Shown: positions 25,200 through 32,754 of the stretch, in pieces
How the letters are laid out: every line of letters starts with the position of its first letter
Position numbering within the stretch: position 1 is the stretch's first letter
NCBI RefSeq assembly: GCF_015207265.1
Contig: NZ_JADEXE010000040.1
Location: 1-33,986, forward strand
DNA: 33,986 bases
Source: Nodosilinea sp. LEGE 07298
GTDB taxonomy: Bacteria > Cyanobacteriota > Cyanobacteriia > Phormidesmidales > Phormidesmidaceae
Direction: 5' to 3'
Translations under genes and position numbers: made by a program
Notes under the pieces: generated by a model
What the model was told of the DNA's origin: nothing
The model's input: the letters and a program-made list of their open reading frames with translations, nothing else
The model's database searches: none

Positions 25200-26069
25200 T
25201 TACAAAAATGCGATCGACATCTCTATGGTGGTTTCTAGAGTCTGCTGAGGGTCAATAGTGAGCAGGTTTTCGCCCGTATTCAGGGCATTGCGCGGAGCGG
25301 ACCACGGTTCTAAGCAGTAGTAGTCTTTTCCCTTCACTGTCCAGAACACCAGCTTGGTGTAATTGTCACTCCAGGAGAGCGTCAGCTGCCGCCCTAGGTG
25401 ATGATCGATGACGGTGGCGGTGGCAGCCGTCAGCCCCTGAAACGCCAGATCGATCTCGTCTTGGCTAAAGTCAAAGCTGCCCCCAAAGGCTTCTACTCCG
25501 CCGCTCAGGTGGTTGCGAAACTCCTGTGAAGGAATTTCAAACGCTAGCTGAGACTTATCTCCCACCAAAAAATAAGGGTGCAGCCCAGTAGAAAATGGCA
25601 TGGGCTGGGTGGAAAGATTGGTGAACTGCTGCTGCAACACCAAAGTATGGCCGCGCAGACGAAAGGTAAACACCAGCTTAAACTCAAAGGGATACTGAGC
25701 CAGAGTGGTTTCGCTGTAGCTCAGTTCTAGGCTGAGGCTAGCGGCTTCGCTAACGTCTTGATGGGCCACCCGCCAGGGTAAATCACGGGCAAAGCCATGC
25801 TGCTTGAGGCTATAGGTTTGCCCCCCCAGGCTGTACTGGTTGTCAGGCAGGTTGCCACAGATCGGAAACAGAATGGGAATACCGCCCCGCACCGATAGCT
25901 CAGGGTTGGCAAAGCGATCGCGGTCAAAGTAGAAAATATCCTGGCCTTCTACCTGCCAGCGGGTGGCAATGCCGCCGCGATCGGGCACCAGTTCGAGGCG
26001 GGCGGCGGTATCGGTATCAGAGAGTACGTAGGTGGCAGGGGAGTCTGCTTTTAGAGCAACGGCGAACAC
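25200..26069 (-). CDS. Aldose 1-epimerase / hexose-6-phosphate mutarotase family protein
   Basis: 289 residues with the galactose mutarotase-like beta-sandwich signatures: RGGIPILFPICG (61-72), QHGFARDLPW (90-99) with the catalytic-type His91, FSTGLHPYF, and a late Glu in YCLEPWSAPRNALNTG. These fit the YeaD-like/glucose-6-phosphate 1-epimerase group more than classical GalM. It would speed alpha/beta conversion of a sugar or sugar phosphate. It is a single gene with 117 bp to the CapA-like gene upstream. Substrate is not visible. Confidence 0.85.
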   Translation of the reverse strand: MFAVALKADSPATYVLSDTDTAARLELVPDRGGIATRWQVEGQDIFYFDRDRFANPELSVRGGIPILFPICGNLPDNQYSLGGQTYSLKQHGFARDLPWRVAHQDVSEAASLSLELSYSETTLAQYPFEFKLVFTFRLRGHTLVLQQQFTNLSTQPMPFSTGLHPYFLVGDKSQLAFEIPSQEFRNHLSGGVEAFGGSFDFSQDEIDLAFQGLTAATATVIDHHLGRQLTLSWSDNYTKLVFWTVKGKDYYCLEPWSAPRNALNTGENLLTIDPQQTLETTIEMSIAFL

Positions 26070-26168
26070 AGGGCACCTCAGCGGCAGTATGCCTAGACGT
26101 TACCATAGCTCCCTTAAGGACAAAGAACGATGGCAGTTCGGTTTGCCTTAACCTTATAGAGACCATGG

Positions 26169-26190
26169 CTAAAGCCCTTTCGAGCTTTAG
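26169..26190 (-). terminator. Possible hairpin terminator at the CapA-like stop codon
   Basis: CTAAAGC and GCTTTAG pair around an 8-nt loop and overlap the TAA stop of the CapA-like gene. No T tract follows on the minus strand, so it is at best a weak terminator. Confidence 0.3.
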
Positions 26191-28535
26191 TCTGCGGGCG
26201 CGGGCGCTACCAGTGTAGGGCGTTCGGGCACGGTATCGGTCCAGGCAGAAACCTCACCAGAAACTTCACCAAACACCTCAATTGTCTTCTCTTGAGCTTT
26301 TGGCGGTGGGGCTAGAACAGCCACAGGTTCTTCGTGGCCCAGGTCAGGCTGAGGAGTCGATATTTCGGTATTAGAGTCACTGCCCCCCGATCGCTGGGGC
26401 GGCACCGGCTCAAACTCCTGCTGCTTTGGCGATACCTTCGGTCCCCACTCCAATAGATCTTCGTTAAACTCCACCTCGATTTCTGGCTGTGACGCCGGTC
26501 CGTCTGGGGTCTCAGGCTCGGTCGTTGAATCCGATGGAACTAAGGGCTGATCGATGTTTTTATCCGGTTTCGTCAATGCCTCAGGCAGTGGTTCAGATTC
26601 AGATTCAGCCTCAGGCTCCTGCTTTGGTTCTAACTCTACTGGCAAGACATCGTCAGCCTCGGGCGACACAAAGGGGCTACTGGGGTCGCTGATGGCTTCT
26701 GGGGGCACCTCTGGAGCTTTAAGATCTAGCACCACGGGTGATTTCAGCGGCTGATCAAACTGCGACGAGGCCTGCTCAATGCGCCGCAGAACGTCCTGGC
26801 TGGCGCTGCCGTCAAGGGTCTTGGGATGAGAATCGCGCACCCGCACTGGCACTAGCTCCACCCGCATCTGGTCGTCTTTAAGAGACACCTTTAGAACGGC
26901 AGAGTCTTGATTTTCGACGGGCTCATCAGGTTGAAAGACAAAGTCCCCTAGGGAATAGGCAATGGGTCGGCCTTTGTAAACTTCTCCCCCCTGAATTACG
27001 GTCGGATGATAGCCCACAACAACATCAGCCCCCTGATCGATAGCCAGGCGAGCCAGGTTTGTCTGCATAAAGTTGGGCTGCTCGCTGAGATGGTCAACCC
27101 AGCGAAAGTTCACCACAATCCAGTCCACCTCATTGCGTAGGGCCTGAATATCGGCCACAATTTCGGGCATGTTTTGGGCATTAAACCCAGCGCGATCTTT
27201 AAAGGCGGTGGCGGTTTTGAAGGTTTCTACTTCTTTTGCGATCGCCTGGTCGTCAGCCCCAGCCCGCTCCTTAAGAACGTCGGTATCGTGGGCGGCATTG
27301 CTGCCCCCCATGGCGTAGCTCAAGTAGGCAATCCGCTTCCCTTTGACATCGAGCACCTCGGGGCGGCGGGCCTCTAGAGCATTGCGCCCGGCCCCAATTC
27401 GATAGAGTCCCTTGCTGTCGAGGGTAGTCAGGGTTTCGTCTAGACCTGCCGCCCCATAGTCCATCAGACGGCTGTGGGTGAGGTTGACAATGTCAACACC
27501 GCTATTCACCAGTAAATCGACCGCATCGGCCCGGGTCTGGTGGCGTAGGCCTTCTTCCAGATTGGTAGCCGCCGTCGCCAAAGGAGTCGCCAAATTGACC
27601 AGGGCCAAATCAGCCTCGCCGTAGTCGGTGACATCGGCAAAAAAACCGCCGGGGGCCGTCAGAGCGTCGGGAGCTATATCTTCTAAAGAAATATCGCCGC
27701 CAAACAGGAGCGTGACATCATCGCTAGGCGTTGGGGTGAGCGTTGGGTGAGTTATCACGCCTACGGGTTCAAGGGCCGCATCGACGACTGTGGGGCGGTG
27801 GGTTGTGGCGGTGGCAGAGGTGGTGGCCGGAGCGCTGGACCTGGCAGAGGGGCCTTCGACCAAGGCGGTCGCCCCGTCCCCTACTCCGGTCATCGTCGGA
27901 GCGACCGGAGCATAGGCTCCACGGGCAACCTCACCCTGTAGCTCAGACCGAGCTGAAAACTGGGGTAGCGTGGGGGATGGCGCTGAAATAATGACTTCTA
28001 GCAGACAACCCATCACAAAAGCCGCCACCGCTGACCCCGATAGCACAAAGGTCCGCAGCATCTGCAAGTGTCGGCGCGACAGCCCCTTGGTCAGCCGTGG
28101 TGAGCGAATTTGGGCAGGCAGCGGTGAGGGCTGATGGCGCTTGGCCGTAGCCTTTAGCTCGGCTTGGTGGCGCTTTAAGGCCGGGGTGACAATTTTAATC
28201 CGCTGCTGCCACAGCACCTGCCGGTGCCCTAGGGGCCGAGCGACCACCAAAATTCCTTCGATCAGCTCTGAGTTCAGTAGCCACACTCGATGACATAAAA
28301 ACCGCAGCAGTCGATCTTTAATGGGCGGCCGCTGAAACTCCACAATCAACCGCAAACAGCCGGGGCGATCGGCCTGCACCTGCACAAAAATACCGTGGGC
28401 CGCCAGGGGCTGGTTTAGCCATAGGGCAATGTCGCGAAAGTAGCCCGCCGCTGCCCGTTCTCTCACCGTAGGAGGCTGAGGCAACGGCTCCAGGGAGACC
28501 AGCCGAGGCTGAGGAGGAACAACCGCACTAATCAT
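26187..28535 (-). CDS. CapA/PGA_cap-like metallophosphatase-fold protein with altered active site
   Basis: 782 residues in four parts: a cytoplasmic N-terminal domain (1-150), one membrane helix (about 162-184), a CapA domain (about 273-560), and a long acidic Pro/Glu-rich tail (about 575-782). Family landmarks are recognisable (LLFGGDISLED, VGYHPTVIQGG, IAYSLGDFVF). Several usual metal ligands are changed: NLE is NLA (316), NNH is LTH (354 His kept), HWG is RWV (478), and HPH is HPT (510-512). It may be catalytically weak or have a new role, probably with the domain outside the membrane. CapA in Bacillus helps poly-gamma-glutamate capsule synthesis; no capB or capC is seen here. Confidence 0.82.
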   Translation of the reverse strand: MISAVVPPQPRLVSLEPLPQPPTVRERAAAGYFRDIALWLNQPLAAHGIFVQVQADRPGCLRLIVEFQRPPIKDRLLRFLCHRVWLLNSELIEGILVVARPLGHRQVLWQQRIKIVTPALKRHQAELKATAKRHQPSPLPAQIRSPRLTKGLSRRHLQMLRTFVLSGSAVAAFVMGCLLEVIISAPSPTLPQFSARSELQGEVARGAYAPVAPTMTGVGDGATALVEGPSARSSAPATTSATATTHRPTVVDAALEPVGVITHPTLTPTPSDDVTLLFGGDISLEDIAPDALTAPGGFFADVTDYGEADLALVNLATPLATAATNLEEGLRHQTRADAVDLLVNSGVDIVNLTHSRLMDYGAAGLDETLTTLDSKGLYRIGAGRNALEARRPEVLDVKGKRIAYLSYAMGGSNAAHDTDVLKERAGADDQAIAKEVETFKTATAFKDRAGFNAQNMPEIVADIQALRNEVDWIVVNFRWVDHLSEQPNFMQTNLARLAIDQGADVVVGYHPTVIQGGEVYKGRPIAYSLGDFVFQPDEPVENQDSAVLKVSLKDDQMRVELVPVRVRDSHPKTLDGSASQDVLRRIEQASSQFDQPLKSPVVLDLKAPEVPPEAISDPSSPFVSPEADDVLPVELEPKQEPEAESESEPLPEALTKPDKNIDQPLVPSDSTTEPETPDGPASQPEIEVEFNEDLLEWGPKVSPKQQEFEPVPPQRSGGSDSNTEISTPQPDLGHEEPVAVLAPPPKAQEKTIEVFGEVSGEVSAWTDTVPERPTLVAPAPAD

Positions 28536-28817
28536 AGGAATGCAAACACAGATAAAACAGCATCACCCGAAGTGGCTAAGTAACATTTCGTAGACCGAAC
28601 CCAGAGGCCAAAACCGCCACGGCAAATGCAATGTCCCAATCATAATGCAGACTTGAAAGGGCGGCACATTCATCCCATTGCTGATCCCTGGGGCTCTGTT
28701 TTACCCCAGCGATGGCCCTGGCCTCAGGTCGTTCCACGGTTCTGCCCCTGCTGATACAGACCGGCACAAGGCTTCCCCAATAATCTGCTAATGTCTTATT
28801 TTTACGAGTGCTTGCCT

Positions 28818-29741
28818 ATGGCTATGCCACCCCTGAGCGGACGCGACCTGCTGAGCCTGAGCGATCTAAGCGCCGATGAGTTGACGGAACTACTCGCCTT
28901 TGCTACCGAACTGAAGGCTGGCAAGCACCGCCCCCAGTTTCCTCAGAAAGTGCTGGGGCTGCTGTTTCGCAAAGCTTCGACCCGTACCCGAGTCAGTTTT
29001 TCGGTAGCGATGTATCAGCTGGGTGGGCAGGTGCTTGACCTGCATTCTGGCGTTACCCAGGTGGGCCGGGGCGAGCCGACCAGTGACACCGCTCGAGTGC
29101 TCGATCGCTACCTTGATGTGGTGGCCATTCGCACGTTTGATCAGGCTGAAGTTCAAGAATTTGCTGACTACGCCTCTATGCCTGTGATCAATGCTCTGAC
29201 CGATCTGGAGCACCCCTGCCAAATTTTGGCCGATCTACTCACCATTCAAGAAGAGTTTGGCACCCTGCAGGGATTGACCCTAACCTATTTGGGCGATGGT
29301 AATAACGTGGCCCACTCTCTGCTGCTGGGCTGCGCCATGGTGGGTATGAACGTACATGTTGCTGGCCCCACTGGCTATGCCCCCGCCCCGGCCATCGTAG
29401 AACAAGCCAACCAACTCATGCAGGGGCGGGGCAAGGTGTTGGTCACAACCGATCCCGAGGCTGCTGTCAAAGAGGCCCAGGTGCTCTATACCGATGTATG
29501 GGCCAGCATGGGGCAAGAGTCGGAAGCGGGCGATCGCCTGCCGATATTTCAGCCCTATCAGGTAAATGATGCGCTGTTGCAACAGGCCAGCAAAGAGGCG
29601 ATCGTGCTGCACTGTTTACCGGCCCACCGGGGCGAAGAAATTACTCATGACGTTATGGAAGGTACTGCCTCCCGCGTGTGGGATCAGGCGGAGAACCGGA
29701 TGCACGCCCAGAAAGCTCTGCTGGCTAGCGTTCTTAGTTAG
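28818..29741 (+). CDS. argF: Ornithine carbamoyltransferase
   Basis: Makes citrulline from ornithine and carbamoyl phosphate in arginine synthesis. Carbamoyl-phosphate site STRTR (63-67 counted from the upstream ATG), HPCQ (141-144) and the ornithine-loop HCLPAHRGEE (274-283) are all present. The frame is open from an ATG at 28791, but homologues usually begin close to the GRDLLSL block, so the ATG at 28818 (or the one at 28824) is preferred. Neither start has a strong ribosome site. Upstream, 28536-28790 is a divergent gap with nothing recognised. Confidence 0.95.
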   Translation: MAMPPLSGRDLLSLSDLSADELTELLAFATELKAGKHRPQFPQKVLGLLFRKASTRTRVSFSVAMYQLGGQVLDLHSGVTQVGRGEPTSDTARVLDRYLDVVAIRTFDQAEVQEFADYASMPVINALTDLEHPCQILADLLTIQEEFGTLQGLTLTYLGDGNNVAHSLLLGCAMVGMNVHVAGPTGYAPAPAIVEQANQLMQGRGKVLVTTDPEAAVKEAQVLYTDVWASMGQESEAGDRLPIFQPYQVNDALLQQASKEAIVLHCLPAHRGEEITHDVMEGTASRVWDQAENRMHAQKALLASVLS

Positions 29742-29860
29742 TAACAAGATGAGGAGACGAGTCAAAACAAGGAAGGGAAAATCAAAACCGTCCGTTTTAT
29801 CCTCTTGTCTCCCTATCCCCTCGTTGGCCTCACGTTGCCGATTGCCTCTGGCCTGCCTCT

Positions 29861-30019
29861 CTAAACCAGATTTAAAAAGTGCAGTACTCCCTGGCCGCTT
29901 AAGGCTTCAATGATGACTGCGAAGGCAAAACCCAGCATCGCTAGGCGGCCGTTGAGGCTTTCGGCAGCAGGGGTAAAGCCCCACTCTTGAGATTCAGAAG
30001 AATTAGGGGATTTAGCCAT
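29861..30019 (-). CDS. High-light-inducible one-helix protein (Hlip/SCP)
   Basis: A 52-residue ORF. The chlorophyll-binding helix signature is clear: [19 protein letters not shown] (13-31), followed by Glu and a Gly-rich turn and LHFLNL at the C-terminus. The ExxNGRLAMxGF motif is diagnostic of the Lhc/ELIP/Hlip superfamily. Hlips bind chlorophyll and carotenoid, protect photosystem assembly intermediates and rise under high light. A GAGA a few bases before the ATG is a weak ribosome site. It diverges from the LD-carboxypeptidase gene (about 60 bp between starts). The stop lies about 120 bp from the argF stop. Confidence 0.93.
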   Translation of the reverse strand: MAKSPNSSESQEWGFTPAAESLNGRLAMLGFAFAVIIEALSGQGVLHFLNLV

Positions 30020-30078
30020 GGATCTCTTTTGTAACGCTTTGTTAAGCAGTATAGCGAATTTGCTCTGGAGCTAGAGGG

Positions 30079-31011
30079 TTGAACACCGATATCCCCATTC
30101 CCGATTCACCGTCGTCCCTGCGGTATCCGCTGCCGCTGCAAGTAGGCGATCGCCTGCGGGTGATTGCCCCCAGCGGTACCCTGCGTGAGCTAGAGCGCTT
30201 TAACCAGGGGATAGAAATTTGGCGCAGCTGGGGGTTTACGGTCGATGTGAGCCCGGGTGCCAACGACCAGTGGGGCTACCTGGCCGGGGCTGACCTCAAT
30301 CGCCAGCAGCAGCTCGATCATGCCCTAGGAGATTCAACCTATCGCGGTATTCTCTGTGCCCGAGGGGGCTATGGGGGAACCCGGCTGCTGGAGGGCTGGC
30401 AGTGGCCCAAGGCGTTGGCCCCTAAGTGGCTGATTGGCTTTTCTGACATTACCAGCCTGCTGTGGAGCCTGGGCAAGCAAGGGATTGTTGGCATTCATGG
30501 GCCATTGCTGACTACCCTGGCCTCGGAGCCCGAGTGGTCGCAGCAGCGGCTCAAAAATTTAGTCATGGGTCATGGTTTACCTTCTTTACATGGCCAAGGA
30601 TGGGGCTGCGGCAGTGCCGTAGGGCGACTGTGGCCCGCCAATCTGACGGTGGCTACCCACCTGCTGGGTACTCCCCACCAGCCCGACCTAACTGGCGCTA
30701 TTTTGGCCTTTGAAGATGTCACTGAGGCCCCCTACCGCATCGATCGCATGTTGACCCACTGGCGTATGACGGGTCTGCTTGCTGGGGTCAAGGGCATTGC
30801 CCTGGGCAGATTTAGCCGCTGCGAACCGCCGGAGGGGGTACCCAGTTTTACCGTTGCCGAGGTACTGCGCGATCGCCTGGGCGACCTTGGCATTCCCGTA
30901 GTTGCTGATCTGCCCTTTGGCCATGACGGCAGCAATGCCGCTCTGCCGGTAGGGGCCATAGCCCGTTTGGATGGCGATGCAGGCAGCCTGAAAATTTTGC
31001 CCCATGCCTAG
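30079..31011 (+). CDS. LD-carboxypeptidase (S66 family)
   Basis: 310 residues of the MccF/LdcA family, which trim the terminal D-Ala from muropeptide tetrapeptides during wall recycling, or inactivate microcin C-like compounds. The nucleophile Ser122 lies in GFSDIT after ARGGYGGTR. The later FEDVTEAPYRIDR carries the catalytic Glu and FGHDGSNAALP the His. Start is read as TTG (30079), with GGAG about 8 nt upstream; no better in-frame start precedes the conserved RVIAPSG block. A wall-recycling role is likely, with pgeF and the M23 peptidase elsewhere in the window, though they are not linked. Confidence 0.9.
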   Translation: MNTDIPIPDSPSSLRYPLPLQVGDRLRVIAPSGTLRELERFNQGIEIWRSWGFTVDVSPGANDQWGYLAGADLNRQQQLDHALGDSTYRGILCARGGYGGTRLLEGWQWPKALAPKWLIGFSDITSLLWSLGKQGIVGIHGPLLTTLASEPEWSQQRLKNLVMGHGLPSLHGQGWGCGSAVGRLWPANLTVATHLLGTPHQPDLTGAILAFEDVTEAPYRIDRMLTHWRMTGLLAGVKGIALGRFSRCEPPEGVPSFTVAEVLRDRLGDLGIPVVADLPFGHDGSNAALPVGAIARLDGDAGSLKILPHA

Positions 31012-31086
31012 CTGTTCGCAGTCCGGGTATTTCTGCCAATGCCTTTAATGATGTCTCTACAATAAAATCACACATTAGGTATCGCC

Positions 31087-31788
31087 GTGGTTCCCCTTCG
31101 TGACGACAACCCTGTCAGCATTACCCCAGTCGTTACCTACGGGCTGATCGGCCTCAATATTGCTGTGTTTGTGTTTCAGCTAGGTCTGTCGCGGGAGAGT
31201 CTTGACGGCTTTTTTGACGCCTGGGCGCTGGTGCCCAACCAGCTAACGGCCAGCTTTCAGGGGGCGCTACAGGCCCCTGCTTCGGAGTGGATTACCCTGG
31301 TCTCGTCGCAGTTTCTCCACGGCGGCTTTTTTCACGTGGGGGGCAACCTGCTCTACCTTTGGGTGTTTGGCAACAACATTGAAGACCGGCTAGGGCACGT
31401 CAAGTTTTTGATTTTTTATTTGGGCTGCGGGGCGCTGGCAGGTCTAACTCAGTGGGTGTTTGACCCCTCTTCTACCGTGCCGACGATTGGGGCCAGTGGC
31501 GCGATCGCCGGGGTGATGGGAGCCTATATTCTGCGGTTTCCACGCGCCTATATCGTCACCCTAATTCCGCTAATTATCTTCTTCACCACCATCCGTATTC
31601 CGGCGATTTTTTTCCTAGGGTTTTGGTTTGCCCAGCAGGCGCTGTTTAGCATCGCCAGCTTGGGCGAGACTAACCTGGGGTCAGGAGGAGTCGCCTACTG
31701 GGCTCACTCAGGGGGGTTTGTGTTTGGGTTGATTTTGGGGCCACTGCTGGGGCTAATGGGGCCAAGTCCTGGCTCGTCTCGCCGCTAG
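31087..31788 (+). CDS. Rhomboid family intramembrane serine protease
   Basis: 233 residues, six or so membrane helices. The catalytic dyad is Ser138 in GASGAIAG and His207 in YWAHSGGFVFG; the oxyanion-side HGGFFHVGGNLLYLW (78-92) is also intact. Starts at a GTG (31087) with AGGT upstream. Rhomboids cut membrane-protein helices; the target here is unknown. A possible -10 (TACAAT, about 31058) precedes it. Located 75 bp after the LD-carboxypeptidase on the same strand. Confidence 0.92.
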   Translation: MVPLRDDNPVSITPVVTYGLIGLNIAVFVFQLGLSRESLDGFFDAWALVPNQLTASFQGALQAPASEWITLVSSQFLHGGFFHVGGNLLYLWVFGNNIEDRLGHVKFLIFYLGCGALAGLTQWVFDPSSTVPTIGASGAIAGVMGAYILRFPRAYIVTLIPLIIFFTTIRIPAIFFLGFWFAQQALFSIASLGETNLGSGGVAYWAHSGGFVFGLILGPLLGLMGPSPGSSRR

Positions 31789-31947
31789 ACCATAGATCTG
31801 CGCTCAACAATCTAGGCTGGTCGTGACCACTAGCTAGGGTGGTAACTTCGTAAAGTTGTCGAGTAAGCTATGGAATTATTTGTGGTTTTATTGCTGATGC
31901 CGATCAAAGTGTGTGAAAAGCACTAAAAGGGCATTGGGTGCTCTTGC

Positions 31948-31963
31948 TGCGGCTACAGCCGCA
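31948..31963. repeat. 7-bp hairpin upstream of the response regulator gene
   Basis: TGCGGCT-AC-AGCCGCA forms a perfect stem, followed by a smaller CCCCGAGGGG palindrome. Both lie in the 240-bp gap before the regulator gene and could be leader structures or the rhomboid terminator. No T tract follows. Confidence 0.4.
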
Positions 31964-32028
31964 AACTGATTCCCCGAGGGGTTCCTGACGATCTAGCCTA
32001 ACCAGTCAACTTATAGAAAGGTACGATT

Positions 32029-32745
32029 ATGGCGGAAGCCAAGATCCTCGTTGTCGATGACGACCCCGCAATTCGCAACCTGATTCATCGGTTCCTAGCC
32101 AAGCAGGACTATGAAATGGAATCAGCCGAGGACGGCAAAAAAGCCCTGGCGGTGTTTGAGCAGTTCACCCCTGATCTCGTGGTTCTCGACTTAAATTTGC
32201 CCGACACCAACGGCTACGATCTGTGTAAAGAAATGCAATCGCGTACCGGTGTGTTTGTGCTCATGCTGACGAGTCGTACCGATGAGTCAGACAAAATTCG
32301 GGGCTTTCACGAGGGAGCTGACGACTATCTAACTAAACCCTTCAGTCTGGGCGAGCTAGAGGTGCGGGTCGGGGCTATTCTCAAGCGTCAGCGCCCGGTT
32401 ACGGCTGCTGAACAGCAGTGCCTCACCTTCAACAGCCTGGCCATCGACCCGGTACGGCGAGAGGTGATGCTAAACGAAGAAATGGTGCCTCTAACGGCCC
32501 TAGAATTCGACCTGCTGCATTTTTTGGCCAGCCACCCCGGTCGGGTGTGGCGACGAGCCGAACTGATTCAAAAGGTGTGGGACTATGACTACGTGGGCGA
32601 TCAGCGGGTTGTCGATGTGCACGTCGGCCAGATCCGCAAAAAAATTGAGAAAGATACGACCCAGCCAGCCCTGATTCAAACAGTACGGGGCGTAGGCTAC
32701 AAGTTTGAGCCTCCCGGCACCGAAACAGAGGCGATCGCCGGTTAG
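32029..32745 (+). CDS. OmpR-family response regulator
   Basis: 238 residues: receiver domain with Asp10-Asp12 acid pocket, phosphoacceptor Asp54 (VVLDLNLPD), Thr81 and Lys103 (LTKPF). The winged-helix C-terminal domain includes RVVDVHVGQIRKKIE as recognition helix and VRGVGYKF as wing. All phosphorylation residues are intact. It is clearly not RpaA or RpaB by sequence memory. It may be related to the NblR/Rre37 branch, which controls nutrient-stress responses, but this is uncertain. AAAGG about 8 nt before the ATG supports the start. No sensor kinase is adjacent; HetZ-like converges on it with 9 bp between stops. Confidence 0.9.
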   Translation: MAEAKILVVDDDPAIRNLIHRFLAKQDYEMESAEDGKKALAVFEQFTPDLVVLDLNLPDTNGYDLCKEMQSRTGVFVLMLTSRTDESDKIRGFHEGADDYLTKPFSLGELEVRVGAILKRQRPVTAAEQQCLTFNSLAIDPVRREVMLNEEMVPLTALEFDLLHFLASHPGRVWRRAELIQKVWDYDYVGDQRVVDVHVGQIRKKIEKDTTQPALIQTVRGVGYKFEPPGTETEAIAG

Positions 32746-32754
32746 CTCATTCTC

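Noticed and set aside
28576-28767. 63-codon minus-strand ORF in the gap before argF
   Set aside because: No ribosome site, no recognisable motif, and no conserved-looking pattern.
31870-31926. 18-codon ORF (MELFVVLLLMPIK) before the response regulator gene, as a leader peptide
   Set aside because: Too short to judge, no ribosome site and no codon run suggesting attenuation.
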